A stretch of 44,764 bases of DNA from an uncultured Lachnospiraceae bacterium (GCA_947630695.1 CANRIM010000019.1:1-44764), one strand, 5' to 3'. Positions 30,223-41,238 are shown, counted from the first letter of the stretch. The notes: generated by a model from the letters alone, not told the origin. Numbers and translations are program-made.

Positions 30223-31251
30223 ATGAATTTACAGTTTATAGGCAAACTTCCCATTCCGCAGGAAATCAAGGCCCAGTATCCGGTTTCCGCCGAAGCTGCG
30301 GCCGTCAAAGCTAAGCGGGATCAGCAGATCAAAAATATTTTTGCCGGAACAGATCACAGGCTGCTGCTGGTCATCGGCCCCTGCTCCGCAGACAATGAGG
30401 AAGCTGTGCTGGAATATATCTCCCGTCTGCGCAAGGTGGCGGATCAGGTGGCAGACAAAATTTTTATCGTTCCGCGCATTTATACAAATAAACCCCGGAC
30501 CACCGGCGCCGGGTATAAAGGCATGCTGCATTATCCGGATCCTACCGAAAAACCGGATCTGATCAAGGGTGTCATTGCCATTCGAAAGCTGCATATGAAA
30601 TCCCTGACCGACTACGGCTTCAGCTCCGCCGACGAAATGCTTTATCCGGAGAATCACAGATATTTAAGCGATCTGCTTACCTACGTTGCCGTCGGGGCCC
30701 GCTCCGTGGAAAATCAGCAGCACCGCATTACCGCCAGCGGCCTGGAAATTCCCGTGGGAATGAAAAATCCCACCGGCGGCGATCTTTCCGTCATGCTCAA
30801 TTCCATTTACGCGGCGCAGCATCCCCATACCTTCTGCTATCGCGGATGGGAAGTCAAGAGTGCGGGCAATCCTTACGCCCACGCCATTCTGCGGGGTTAT
30901 GTGGATAAATTCGGACAGTCCACGCCCAATTATCACTATGAAGATCTGATTCAGCTGTACGAAAGCTACATGAATGCCGGATTCGAAAATCCTGCCGTCA
31001 TCATTGACGCCAATCATTCCAATTCCGGTAAAAAATACCTGGAGCAGATCCGCATTACAAAAGAAGTGCTCCACAGCTGCCGGGTCAATCAGGATATCCG
31101 TTCTCTGGTCAAAGGCTTTATGATCGAAAGCTACCTGCAGGACGGCTGCCAGAAAATCGGAGAAACCGATTTCGGCAAATCCATCACCGATCCCTGCCTC
31201 GGCTGGGAAAAAACCGAAAAACTGATTTACGAAATGGCGGACATCCTCTGA
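30223..31251 (+). CDS. aroF: 3-deoxy-7-phosphoheptulonate synthase, AroG/AroF type I
   Basis: DAHP synthase condenses phosphoenolpyruvate and erythrose-4-phosphate, opening the shikimate pathway. The 342-residue protein matches the E. coli AroFGH class: metal cysteine and PEP site in LLVIGPCSADNEEAVLEYI near residue 46, RIYTNKPRTTGAGYKGMLHY near 85, VGARSVENQQHR near 160, PVGMKNPTGGDLSVM near 180, and the metal ligands IIDANHSNSGKKY near 262. The first enzyme is placed last in the operon. The start at 30223 lies 11 codons into the open frame, after AAAGGA. Its 3' end is 4 nt from the converging yhaN-like gene, with no terminator visible between. Confidence 0.93.
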   Translation: MNLQFIGKLPIPQEIKAQYPVSAEAAAVKAKRDQQIKNIFAGTDHRLLLVIGPCSADNEEAVLEYISRLRKVADQVADKIFIVPRIYTNKPRTTGAGYKGMLHYPDPTEKPDLIKGVIAIRKLHMKSLTDYGFSSADEMLYPENHRYLSDLLTYVAVGARSVENQQHRITASGLEIPVGMKNPTGGDLSVMLNSIYAAQHPHTFCYRGWEVKSAGNPYAHAILRGYVDKFGQSTPNYHYEDLIQLYESYMNAGFENPAVIIDANHSNSGKKYLEQIRITKEVLHSCRVNQDIRSLVKGFMIESYLQDGCQKIGETDFGKSITDPCLGWEKTEKLIYEMADIL

Positions 31252-31255
31252 TGTC

Positions 31256-33274
31256 TTAGCAACGGCTGCTGCTGCACACCAGATAAATGACCTGCTTTTC
31301 CCCGCTCAGCCGGCGCAAAAGCGACAATGCTTCTTTCATGTGCGCATCATCCAGATTGACAAAGGGATCGTCCAGAATCATAAACGGCCGGGTTTGCGGA
31401 AACAATGCGTCCACCAGCGCAAAGCGCATGCAAATGGATATGATATCCGCATACCCCCGGCTGAAAGATGTCAGCGCCCGGGCCTCGCCCGCCTGCTCCG
31501 GCATGGGTTCCAGTTTTTGATTTAAGAATACGGGAAAATCTTCCTCTTTCAATATCAGCTCGATATAGTGAGAAAACCGCTCTCTTAAAGGGGCGATATA
31601 ATCCATATCGAGTTTTTCTTTTGCTTTTGCCAGCAAATCCATGGTCCCGTCTAAAATTTCCAGATGTTTCCGGTCTGTTTCATAAGACGCCTGCCAGAAA
31701 TCCCGTTCATCTTCCAGCTGCGGCAGCGCTTCCAATTCTCCTTGCAGTTCTTTCAGGCGGCTTTCCAATTCCGCCATAGCCTTAAACGCTTCGTCCCGTT
31801 CTTTGTGCAGTGTGTTTTCCCTGTCTTTCAGGGTCTGCAGATCCGCTGTTCCGTCCGGGTTTTCCTGCGACAGGAGTTGCCGGTTTTCTTCCCGGAACCG
31901 GGCCAGCTGCCCTTCCGTTTTGCCCAGCTGTTCCTTAAGCTGCGCTTCCTTTTGCAGATCATCCCGCAGCCGCAGAATATCCGTCCGGTTTTTTGGCACC
32001 CGGTCCAGCCCGTAGCAGGCGGCAAAGTCTTCGATCTGCTTCTGATATTCCCCGGACTGCTGCCGGTAAGTCTGAAGCCGGACTTCTGCCAGCGCTTTTT
32101 TTGTTTCTTTCGGCTGCTGTAATTCCTGAAACCGGCGGCTCATGCGTTTGAAATTCAGAAAATTTCCGATCAGAACCGCAGCAGCCCCGGCCGCAAAGCA
32201 GCAGATGCCCGGCAGATTGTAATGCCCGTACAGGCAGAATACCCCTGCCAGCAGCAGCGGCAGGCCGGCAAACATGAAAATCAGATACAGCCGGGATTCC
32301 TTTTTCTTTTCCGGCGCAGGTTCCGGTGCTTCTTCACCGGCAAGTGACTCGGCAAGGCCTTCCAGCCGCAGCATCTGATCCAGACAATCCGAAACAGCGG
32401 CAAGGTCTTCTTCCCGGGGCAGGCCCTTGGGATAACGGGTCATAAGTGATTCCAAAGATGCTTCCAGTTCCTCTGCTTCTTCCTGCAGTTCCTGCTGTCT
32501 TTTCCGGGCGGTTTGAATCAGCTGCGTTTCCCCTGCCCAGGAAATTTCCTCTCTGATTTTGCGGATCTTACTTTCCGCTTCCTTTGCCTCGGCTGCCAGC
32601 TTTTCTCTGCTTTGTTCCGCAGCGTTTATGTTCTCCCGGATCCCTGCGCCCTGATCAATCGCTTCTTCCAGTTGGCGCAGCTTCGTCCGGTCCTGCTCGA
32701 TTTTGCCGCCGCTGCCCCGGTAAGGCATCAGTGCGCTTCGTTTTTCTCTTAACAGCGCCACTGCCTTTTCATACTGTCCGATGTCTGCGGTTTCTTCCGC
32801 CAGATCTGTCAGCTTTGCGGAAATCATATCCGTGGAAAATACACTGCTGTCATAATTCTGGGGCATATAAGTGCTTTTTTCATAGGATTCCGCGTCCAGC
32901 TGAAACAGCTCCAGGCCGATGTTTTCCGTATAATCAGCGCTTTTTTCCAAAGGATCCAGGGTATACAGGGCAAAACTGTCCTGTCTGGGCGTCTGTCCGA
33001 AAAACCGTTCGATCCGGTATTGTTTTCCCTTTTCTTCAAACTGCAGATTTCCGCCGTATCTGCCGCCCTGCCAGGGCATGTATTTCTTCCGCTCATTTTT
33101 TGCCTGATTTTTCACCGCCCGGGGCATTCCGTAAAACATGGCCTTGATAAAGGCGGCCAGCGTGGTTTTTCCGAATCCGTTGGCTTCGAAAATCACCGTC
33201 AGATTTTCATCGAAACGCAGGTCGTATCCGGACAAAACGCCGAAATTCTCGATATGACATGTCAGCAGCTTCAT
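31256..33274 (-). CDS. yhaN: YhaN/SbcC-like SMC-type ATPase
   Basis: This is a 672-residue protein of the Rad50/SbcC kind. The N-terminal half-ATPase has KLLTCHIENFGVLSGYDL and a Walker A-like loop IFEANGFGKTTLAAFIKAMF near residue 30 (ordinary proteins have GxNGxGKS). Between about 180 and 580 it is coiled coil, interrupted near 330-375 by a pair of hydrophobic stretches (LIFMFAGLPLLLAGVFCLYG) that look membrane-inserting, a feature of YhaN. The C-terminal half has the ABC signature TSFSRGYADIISICMRFALV and Walker B FMILDDPFVNLDD. It overlaps the nuclease partner by four bases (ATGA). Probable role: processing of DNA ends near the membrane. Confidence 0.88.
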   Translation of the reverse strand: MKLLTCHIENFGVLSGYDLRFDENLTVIFEANGFGKTTLAAFIKAMFYGMPRAVKNQAKNERKKYMPWQGGRYGGNLQFEEKGKQYRIERFFGQTPRQDSFALYTLDPLEKSADYTENIGLELFQLDAESYEKSTYMPQNYDSSVFSTDMISAKLTDLAEETADIGQYEKAVALLREKRSALMPYRGSGGKIEQDRTKLRQLEEAIDQGAGIRENINAAEQSREKLAAEAKEAESKIRKIREEISWAGETQLIQTARKRQQELQEEAEELEASLESLMTRYPKGLPREEDLAAVSDCLDQMLRLEGLAESLAGEEAPEPAPEKKKESRLYLIFMFAGLPLLLAGVFCLYGHYNLPGICCFAAGAAAVLIGNFLNFKRMSRRFQELQQPKETKKALAEVRLQTYRQQSGEYQKQIEDFAACYGLDRVPKNRTDILRLRDDLQKEAQLKEQLGKTEGQLARFREENRQLLSQENPDGTADLQTLKDRENTLHKERDEAFKAMAELESRLKELQGELEALPQLEDERDFWQASYETDRKHLEILDGTMDLLAKAKEKLDMDYIAPLRERFSHYIELILKEEDFPVFLNQKLEPMPEQAGEARALTSFSRGYADIISICMRFALVDALFPQTRPFMILDDPFVNLDDAHMKEALSLLRRLSGEKQVIYLVCSSSRC

Positions 33275-34344
33275 AGCTTTTGCTTCTCCCCCTTCAAGGC
33301 CGCCAGCCCGCACTGAATCATCTGTGCCTTTTCCTGATCGCTTTTATCAGAATCCAGCACCATGCGGATAAAGGTTCCTTTCAGCGACCGGTCATAGCGG
33401 TACATCCCTTCATCAATATACAGACGGCTTTCGTCTTTGATTCGTACAAAATAAAACAACGGCTCCATTGCTTTCTGCAAAAACGCCGGATCCACGTCTG
33501 CCTCCGGCGACACCTCTCCCTGCAGGGTAAAATGCACCAGATCTTTGGAAGGAACCTGCGCTGCCGCTTCCTTCATCCGGTCGGCAATTATGTGAATGCG
33601 GTCCAGACCGCTGATATCCACCCCAATATCGTGCAGCTTCCGCTTCGCAAAGGGCACAAACTGTGAAGTCAGTCCCTTTTCATCGGTTTCCAGCAAAACA
33701 AAACCTTTATCGCCGCACTCGTCAAATCCCCTGCCTTCCAGACATCCGGCATAACAGTAAACCCCGGCGTCATCCAGCGGCGCCTGCCGGTAGCTGTGCA
33801 GATGTCCCAGCGCCAGATAACGGATATTTCTGTTTTTCAGCCGGGGCAGACAGATAAGATCTTCTCCGGCCTGCCCGGACACCTGTCCGTGCAGCACCAC
33901 CAGATTGATTTTGTCCGGATTGGTTTGCAGGCTGTCGTAAATGTCCTGACAGTTTTCCCGGCACAGTACCGCGCCTGTGATCCGGACGTTTTCATATGTA
34001 AAAGAAGTCCAGGTTTCCTGAAACAGCTTCAGATTTTCCGGCAGTGCAAAATCTTCCAAAAGCCTGCGGCCTTCGTCATGATTGCCCTGCAGGTACAGAA
34101 AATCAATTTCCTTCGCCGCAGCAATCGCATCCAGCACCTTACGGATGGTACCGGTCTGCACCCGGGTGCTGTCAAACAAATCCCCCGCAATGATCACAGC
34201 CCGCACCTCTTTCGCTTTTGCATAGTCGATCATCCGTTCAAACTGCAGCAGCAGTTCGTAATGCCGCTCCTGTGCTTTCTGCTGGGGCAGACTGCTTTCC
34301 ATTTTCGCATCCAGATGGATATCGGCGCAGTGAATGATTTTCAT
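33271..34344 (-). CDS. yhaO: YhaO/SbcD-like metallophosphoesterase (Mre11-type nuclease)
   Basis: This 357-residue calcineurin-like nuclease is the partner of the downstream SMC-type ATPase. Its metal-binding motifs occur in order: HCADIHLDAKM (D-x-H) near residue 5, IIAGDLFDSTRV (GDxFD) near 52, LQGNHDEGRR (GNHD) near 87, VLHGQVSG near 165, and LALGHLHSYRQ (GHxH) near 190. The remaining third is a capping domain. Start follows GGGAAAGGAAAAG. It forms a two-gene operon with yhaN, separated from tRNA-Ser by a terminator. By analogy to SbcCD/Mre11-Rad50 it acts on hairpins and double-strand breaks; a defence role is possible but not shown. Confidence 0.9.
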   Translation of the reverse strand: MKIIHCADIHLDAKMESSLPQQKAQERHYELLLQFERMIDYAKAKEVRAVIIAGDLFDSTRVQTGTIRKVLDAIAAAKEIDFLYLQGNHDEGRRLLEDFALPENLKLFQETWTSFTYENVRITGAVLCRENCQDIYDSLQTNPDKINLVVLHGQVSGQAGEDLICLPRLKNRNIRYLALGHLHSYRQAPLDDAGVYCYAGCLEGRGFDECGDKGFVLLETDEKGLTSQFVPFAKRKLHDIGVDISGLDRIHIIADRMKEAAAQVPSKDLVHFTLQGEVSPEADVDPAFLQKAMEPLFYFVRIKDESRLYIDEGMYRYDRSLKGTFIRMVLDSDKSDQEKAQMIQCGLAALKGEKQKL

Positions 34345-34360
34345 GGCTTTTCCTTTCCCG

Positions 34361-34390
34361 AAAAAAGAAGATGCTTCTTTCGAAGCATCT
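34361..34390 (-). terminator. terminator after tRNA-Ser
   Basis: On the minus strand AGATGCTTC and GAAGCATCT (34382-34390 and 34369-34377) form a perfect 9-bp stem with a GAAA tetraloop, followed by TCTTTTTT. It ends the tRNA transcript and overlaps the leader of the yhaO gene, so yhaO may depend on read-through or its own promoter. Confidence 0.8.
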
Positions 34391-34414
34391 CCTGGTTTTC
34401 CTATTTTTTTAAAG

Positions 34415-34502
34415 CGGAGAAGGAGGGATTTGAACCCTCGCGCCGCTCACACGACCTACACCCTTAGCAGGGGCGCCTCTTCAGCCACTTGAGTACTTCT
34501 CC
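34415..34502 (-). tRNA. tRNA-Ser (anticodon GCT)
   Basis: This is an 88-nt class II tRNA on the minus strand. The acceptor stem GGAGAAG pairs exactly with CTTCTCC, the anticodon stem CGCCC/GGGTG holds the loop CTGCTAA with anticodon GCT (codons AGC/AGU), there is a long variable arm (around TCGTGTGAGCGGCGCGA), and the T-loop is GGTTCAAATCC. CCA is not encoded. Confidence 0.95.
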
Positions 34503-34704
34503 TGAATTAAAAAAATATTATGCAATTCATCAGAAATACATCCGATGTATCGATAATTATACTAAATCCCTGTTGCGATGTCAATTCTTTTTTACGGCTT
34601 TCCCGCCTGTCGGGATTTGTCATTTTTTCTTTTCTATTTTCTGCATCTGCGCTATAATGAACCTGACAGAAGACAAACGGGTTTCTTCAGGCAGGAGTTT
34701 TGCA

Positions 34705-35442
34705 ATGCATCTTTTTATCGACGAATCAGGTTCCATCAACAATCATATTCCCAACAACCGTTTTTTTACCATTGCCCTCGTCCGCCCGCTGCAGAAGGAT
34801 TCGCTCCGCCGGGCGTACAAACGCTTCATTTCTTCCAATTATGAAAGGCTGAAAACGCTGGATCAGGATAAAATCCACCCGAAAACCGGCAAGGTGATCA
34901 AATGCGGCGGCAAGATGTTTTCCGGAAATAAATTCGTGGAACTCAAAGGCGCCCAGTTCGACCGGAATATGAAGCTGAAATTCGCCGGTTTTTTTGCGCA
35001 AAAAGCCTCTTTTGAACTGTATTACATTAAAATCTCCAACAAAGCCCTGTCCGACGCTGTCTGCGAAAAATCCTCCCGGGTTTTCAATTATTCCATTCGA
35101 CGAGCCCTGGAGACCTTCATCCGGGAAGGGCTGCTGCCGGATGAAGACTGTTTTCTGCAGATCGATGAGCGAAATGAAAAAAAGGAACTTCGGTTTTTCC
35201 TGGAAAATTATCTGAACACGGAACTGAACTTAAGCGGCGCGGCTGCAGGGAATTTCGGAGCAATGTATTTCGATTCCCGGGCCAATTATATGATTCAGAT
35301 CGCGGATGTTTTCTCCAATTTGTTTTATTCACATTTGCAGACCGGCGCCTACGGACCTCAGCTGGAAAAACTGCGGGACGCAGGTATATTAAAAAGCATT
35401 TTTTCTTTCCCTTCTTTTCCTAATCCGCCAGGGGCAGCTTGA
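34705..35442 (+). CDS. DUF3800 family protein
   Basis: This is a 245-residue soluble protein. The N-terminus MHLFIDESGSINNHIPNNR carries the DUF3800 hallmark, an aspartate in an RNase-H-like first strand (IDESGS). Further marks are FFTIALVRP, a basic patch RRAYKRFISSNYERLK, a second acidic site QIDERNEKK near residue 155, and the C-terminal DSRANYMIQIADVFSNL near 200, where an aspartate follows hydrophobic residues as in RNase-H-like nucleases. DUF3800 proteins are widespread, often in mobile or defence-rich regions, and several are reported near conserved RNA motifs. The start follows GGCAGGAG. The stop overlaps the -35 element of a promoter that drives an apparent non-coding RNA. Confidence 0.85.
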   Translation: MHLFIDESGSINNHIPNNRFFTIALVRPLQKDSLRRAYKRFISSNYERLKTLDQDKIHPKTGKVIKCGGKMFSGNKFVELKGAQFDRNMKLKFAGFFAQKASFELYYIKISNKALSDAVCEKSSRVFNYSIRRALETFIREGLLPDEDCFLQIDERNEKKELRFFLENYLNTELNLSGAAAGNFGAMYFDSRANYMIQIADVFSNLFYSHLQTGAYGPQLEKLRDAGILKSIFSFPSFPNPPGAA

Positions 35443-35467
35443 CAAAGAGAAAAGCATATGCTAGTAT
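35439..35467 (+). promoter_or_regulatory. promoter of the RNA downstream of the DUF3800 gene
   Basis: TTGACA (35439-35444) overlaps the DUF3800 stop codon; TAGTAT (35462-35467) follows after 17 bases. A better -10 hexamer, TATAAT (35465-35470), lies three bases further on but leaves a 20-base spacer. Either would start transcription near 35474-35477. Confidence 0.55.
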
Positions 35468-35470
35468 AAT

Positions 35471-35594
35471 GATACCAACAGTAAGTCCTATGTCTGTGCC
35501 GTTATCGAGGTAAGCGTCATATGTTGGCGTCACTATTAGGCCATTGGTATACAAAAGAAAAAGACTGACCCGCACGGTCGGTCTTTTCTTTTTG
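35471..35594 (+). ncRNA. candidate structured small RNA next to DUF3800
   Basis: A roughly 120-nt transcript is implied by a promoter on one side and a terminator on the other, with no sensible reading frame. ATACCAA (35472-35478) pairs with TTGGTAT (35544-35550), closing a domain with inner helices: CCTA (35487-35490) with TAGG (35537-35540), and CG-TTA with TAA-CG around the loop TCGAGG (35505-35510). CCAACA (35475-35480) can pair instead with TGTTGG (35522-35527), so two folds compete. GCGTCA occurs twice (35514 and 35527). It is not tmRNA, SRP RNA, RNase P or a riboswitch I recognise, and no gene follows it on this strand. Confidence 0.5.
35558..35594. terminator. terminator of the small RNA, T-rich on both strands
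   Basis: GACTGACC (35563-35570) pairs with GGTCGGTC (35576-35583) around a 5-base loop, with one G-U pair. A-runs and T-runs lie outside the stem on both sides, so it works for the small RNA and could back up gyrA termination. Confidence 0.8.
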
Positions 35595-35603
35595 CACTTT
35601 TTG

Positions 35604-35636
35604 AAAAAACGGGAAGCCGTTATATTCCGGCTTCCC
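35604..35636 (-). terminator. gyrA terminator
   Basis: On the minus strand a perfect 9-bp stem GGGAAGCCG/CGGCTTCCC (35628-35636 with 35611-35619) is followed by GTTTTTTC, eight bases after the gyrA stop codon. Confidence 0.8.
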
Positions 35637-35643
35637 TTATTTG

Positions 35644-38166
35644 TTATACTTCTTCCTCCGGCGTCTCTTCCTCTTCGATCTTTCTGGTCTTTGCCATTCC
35701 GGCCACCGTCACGCCTTCCTTTAAATTCATCACCTTCACGCCGGAAGTATCCCGGCCGATCAGTGATATGCCTTCCACCGGCATCCGGATAATGATGCCT
35801 TCCGTTGTAATCATCATCACTTCGCTGTCTTCATGGACCCCTTTGAAGCTGACCACATTTCCGGTCTTTTCATTTAATTTATAGCATTTTACACCTTTTC
35901 CGCCCCGGTTCTGTACCTTAAACTCTGTCACGCCGGTGCGTTTGCCCATACCGTTTTCGGTAACAAAGAGCAGGGCTTCGCCGTCGTAATCCATCTGCAT
36001 ACCGATCAGACAGTCGTTTCGTCGCAGCTCGATGCCCCGGACGCCCATGGAGCTTCTGCCGGTGGGTCTTACATCATTTTCATCAAAACAGATGGCCTGT
36101 CCCTGATGGGTAGCCAGATAGACTTTTCTGCTGCCGTCTGTCAGTTTTACCTCCATCAGCTCGTCGTCTTCCCGGATACTGATGGCCGCAAGTCCTGTCT
36201 TCCGGATATTTTTAAATTCCGAAATCGGCGTCTTTTTCACAATGCCGTTTTTCGTCGCCATCATAATATAATGGGGCTTCTCATATCCGCTGTCCCGGTC
36301 GGCGTCCGCCCGCTTCGCATCCAGCGGAATCACTGCGGCAATACTCTCCTCCGGCTGCAGCTGCAGGAGATTGACTACGGCCGTCCCTCTGGCAGTTCTT
36401 CCGGCTTCGGGAATTTCATAGGCTTTGATCCGGTATACCCGTCCTTTATTGGTAAAGAACATCAGATAATCGTGGGTGGAGGTAATAAACAAATCTTTAA
36501 TGAAATCATCCTCGATCGTCTGCATGCCCTTAATGCCTTTTCCGCCCCGGTTCTGGCTCTTGAAATTTTCCAGGGACATCCGCTTGATATACCCCAGCTG
36601 CGTTCTGGTGATCACGATCTCCTCTTTTTCGATCAGATCTTCCATCAGAATATCAAATTCATCAAAGCCGATTTTGGTTCTCCGTTCATCGGCATATTTT
36701 TCCTTAATGATCAAAATTTCATCCCGGATGACGCCCAGCAGTTTCTTCTGATCCGCCAGAATCTCTTTGAGATAGGCGATTTTTTCCAGAAGTTCTTTGT
36801 ATTCTGCTTCCAGCCGCTCTCTTTCCAGGCCGGTCAGCGTCCGCAGACGCATATCTACGATGGCCTGAGCCTGGGCGTCGGACAGACCGAATTCTTCCAT
36901 CAGGTTTTGCTTTGCCGCAGCCACATTTTCCGAACCGCGGATAATGGCAATGACCCGGTCGATATGATCCAGCGCAATGAGCAGACCTTCCAGAATGTGG
37001 GCTCTTTCTTCCGCCCGGTTCAGCTCATATTTCGTCCTTCTGGTCACCACGTCTTCCTGATGCACCAGATAATACCGGATCATTTCCTCGATATTCAGCG
37101 TTTTCGGCTCATTTCCTACCAGCGCCAGCATATTGACGCCGAAGGTATCCTGCAGCTGGGTATGCTTATACAGCTGGTTTAAAATGACGTTTGCATTTAC
37201 ATCTCTGCGCAGTTCTATACAGATACGCATACCCTGCCGGTTGGATTCGTCCCGAAGCTCCGTAATGCCGTCGATCCGTTTGTTCCGCACCATCTCGGCG
37301 ATCTTTTCAATCAGCCGGGCTTTATTGACCATGAAGGGCAGCTCCGTCACGATGATCCGGGTTTTGCCGTTGGCCATGGTTTCAATATTGCTGACGGCAC
37401 GGACGCGGATTTTTCCCTTGCCGGTACGATAGGCTTCTTCAATACCTCTTTTGCCGAGAATCACCGCGCCGGTAGGAAAATCCGGGCCTTTTACAATTTC
37501 CAGAATTTCCTCAATGGTGGTATCCCTGTCCTCTGCAATCCGGTTATCGATCATTTTGACGCAGGCGTCAATGATTTCTCCCAGATTATGAGGCGGAATA
37601 TTGGTAGCCATACCTACGGCAATACCGGTAGACCCGTTGGCCAACAGATTGGGATAACGGGAAGGCAGTACGGTGGGTTCTTTTTCCGTTTCATCAAAGT
37701 TCGGAACAAAATCTACCGTATCCTTATTGATATCTGCCAGCATTTCCATGGAAATCTTGGAAAGCCTGGCTTCCGTATAACGCATGGCGGCGGCCCCGTC
37801 TCCGTCTTCCGAACCGAAGTTGCCGTGTCCATCCACCAGCGGATATCTGGTAGACCACTCCTGGGCCATATTCACCAGCGCACCGTAAATGGAACTGTCG
37901 CCATGGGGATGATATTTACCCATGGTATCACCGACGATACGCGCGCATTTTCGATGGGGTTTATCCGGCCCGTTATTGAGCTCGATCATGGAATAAAGCA
38001 CACGCCGCTGCACCGGTTTCAGTCCGTCTCTGATATCCGGAATCGCACGGGACACGATTACGCTCATCGCGTAGTCTATAAACGATTTTTCCATGGTTTT
38101 TTTCAGATCGACTTCGTGAATCTTATCGATTTCCCCATCCATCTGATCAAAGATTTTATCATCCAT
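35644..38166 (-). CDS. gyrA: DNA gyrase subunit A
   Basis: GyrA is the breakage-reunion subunit that introduces negative supercoils with GyrB. The 840-residue protein has the N-terminal winged-helix and tower domains with the catalytic tyrosine at about 130 ([11 protein letters not shown]) and the conserved IPPHNLGE. The quinolone region reads [17 protein letters not shown]; relative to E. coli, the Ser83 position is Ser91 and the Asp87 position is Gly95. The C-terminal beta-pinwheel carries the GyrA-box variant QNRGGKG twice (about 545 and 755). A Glu-rich tail follows. It lies 57 nt after gyrB and has its own terminator. The unusual glycine may be native to the lineage. Confidence 0.97.
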   Translation of the reverse strand: MDDKIFDQMDGEIDKIHEVDLKKTMEKSFIDYAMSVIVSRAIPDIRDGLKPVQRRVLYSMIELNNGPDKPHRKCARIVGDTMGKYHPHGDSSIYGALVNMAQEWSTRYPLVDGHGNFGSEDGDGAAAMRYTEARLSKISMEMLADINKDTVDFVPNFDETEKEPTVLPSRYPNLLANGSTGIAVGMATNIPPHNLGEIIDACVKMIDNRIAEDRDTTIEEILEIVKGPDFPTGAVILGKRGIEEAYRTGKGKIRVRAVSNIETMANGKTRIIVTELPFMVNKARLIEKIAEMVRNKRIDGITELRDESNRQGMRICIELRRDVNANVILNQLYKHTQLQDTFGVNMLALVGNEPKTLNIEEMIRYYLVHQEDVVTRRTKYELNRAEERAHILEGLLIALDHIDRVIAIIRGSENVAAAKQNLMEEFGLSDAQAQAIVDMRLRTLTGLERERLEAEYKELLEKIAYLKEILADQKKLLGVIRDEILIIKEKYADERRTKIGFDEFDILMEDLIEKEEIVITRTQLGYIKRMSLENFKSQNRGGKGIKGMQTIEDDFIKDLFITSTHDYLMFFTNKGRVYRIKAYEIPEAGRTARGTAVVNLLQLQPEESIAAVIPLDAKRADADRDSGYEKPHYIMMATKNGIVKKTPISEFKNIRKTGLAAISIREDDELMEVKLTDGSRKVYLATHQGQAICFDENDVRPTGRSSMGVRGIELRRNDCLIGMQMDYDGEALLFVTENGMGKRTGVTEFKVQNRGGKGVKCYKLNEKTGNVVSFKGVHEDSEVMMITTEGIIIRMPVEGISLIGRDTSGVKVMNLKEGVTVAGMAKTRKIEEEETPEEEV

Positions 38167-38223
38167 TCTCCGTCTCCGATCTCTTACCCGTCGCGCTAAT
38201 GTAACGCAACAAAAAACATTCTT

Positions 38224-40143
<1,920 letters not shown>

Positions 40144-41229
40144 CTATACTTCCGATTGAATCCTGCCATGCTCCACATGGTATACTCTGTTTACATCAAA
40201 TTGTTTCCGGATAAAATCCTCCATTCCCGTACAGGTGATAAAGGTCTGAATATCCGAAATACTTTCCAGCAGATTCCTTTGCCTTTCTCTGTCCAGTTCG
40301 CTTAAGACATCGTCCAGCAATAATACCGGTTTGTCCTGTTTCATTTGCTTCAATAATTCTATTTCAGCCAGTTTCAAAGACAGCGCAGCAGTACGCTGCT
40401 GTCCCTGAGAACCGAAGTAACGAAGATCAATGCCGTTGACCGAAAACGAAAGATCGTCCCGGTGCGGCCCCGATTCACTTGTTTTCATACGGATATCTCT
40501 TTCCGCATTTTCCTTCAGCTTTTCTTTAAAATCCTTTGTAGAAACATTCTTTTCATATTGAATCACAATTTCCTCATTTCCTTTGGTCATGTCGAAATGA
40601 ATGGAACGAATGATCTGATTCAATTCTTTGATAAATTTTTCACGAATTAGGATTACAGAAACCCCATATTCTACAAGCTTTTCATCTAAGATAGAAAGCA
40701 GTATTTCAAAATCTCGGGTATGAGCGCTGTCTTTTAAAAGCGCGTTTCTCTGATTTAAAACTTTTTTATACGCCGCAAGACTTTTCAAATAAAATGCATC
40801 TGCCTGTCCGATTTCCATATCAAGGAATCTTCTTCGCATGGCAGGCCCCTGCTTGATGATACTCAAATCCTCCGGCGAGAAAAAAACTATATTACAGAGT
40901 CCAAACAGCTCGCTGGCCCGGCGGATGGGAAGCTGATTGATGGCAATTCCCTTTTTCTCCGCCGCTTTTAAATGAAAATCAATAATAAAGTTTTGATTCT
41001 TTTTCTGTATTTTACTTCGGATATGCGCTTCCGTTTCTCCGAAACGGATCATATCCTTATCTTTACAGCTTCGATAAGACTTGGTGGTGGTACTGAAATA
41101 CAGCGCTTCCAGAAGATTGGTTTTTCCCTGTGCATTGTTTCCGTAAAACAGATTGACGCCGGGATCAAACTCCATCTGAAGTTCCTGATAATTTCTGAAA
41201 TTGTAAAGGTCAATGGACTGAAAAAACAT
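40144..41229 (-). CDS. recF: DNA replication and repair protein RecF
   Basis: RecF is an SMC-like ATPase that loads RecA at single-strand gaps. The 361-residue protein has Walker A FYGNNAQGKTNLLEALYF near residue 30, the RecF signature LKQGPAMRRRFLDMEIG near 120, DLSFSVNGIDLRYFGSQGQQ near 255, followed by RTAALSLKLAE, and Walker B PVLLLDDVLSELD near 303. GGAG lies 12 bases before the ATG, partly within the end of yaaA, an unusually long distance. It is the fourth gene of the dnaA-dnaN-yaaA-recF-gyrB-gyrA set. Confidence 0.95.
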   Translation of the reverse strand: MFFQSIDLYNFRNYQELQMEFDPGVNLFYGNNAQGKTNLLEALYFSTTTKSYRSCKDKDMIRFGETEAHIRSKIQKKNQNFIIDFHLKAAEKKGIAINQLPIRRASELFGLCNIVFFSPEDLSIIKQGPAMRRRFLDMEIGQADAFYLKSLAAYKKVLNQRNALLKDSAHTRDFEILLSILDEKLVEYGVSVILIREKFIKELNQIIRSIHFDMTKGNEEIVIQYEKNVSTKDFKEKLKENAERDIRMKTSESGPHRDDLSFSVNGIDLRYFGSQGQQRTAALSLKLAEIELLKQMKQDKPVLLLDDVLSELDRERQRNLLESISDIQTFITCTGMEDFIRKQFDVNRVYHVEHGRIQSEV

Positions 41230-41238
41230 ACAAACGCT

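Noticed and set aside
36106-37182. 358-codon open frame on the plus strand
   Set aside because: Antisense shadow of gyrA without ribosome site or recognisable domain.
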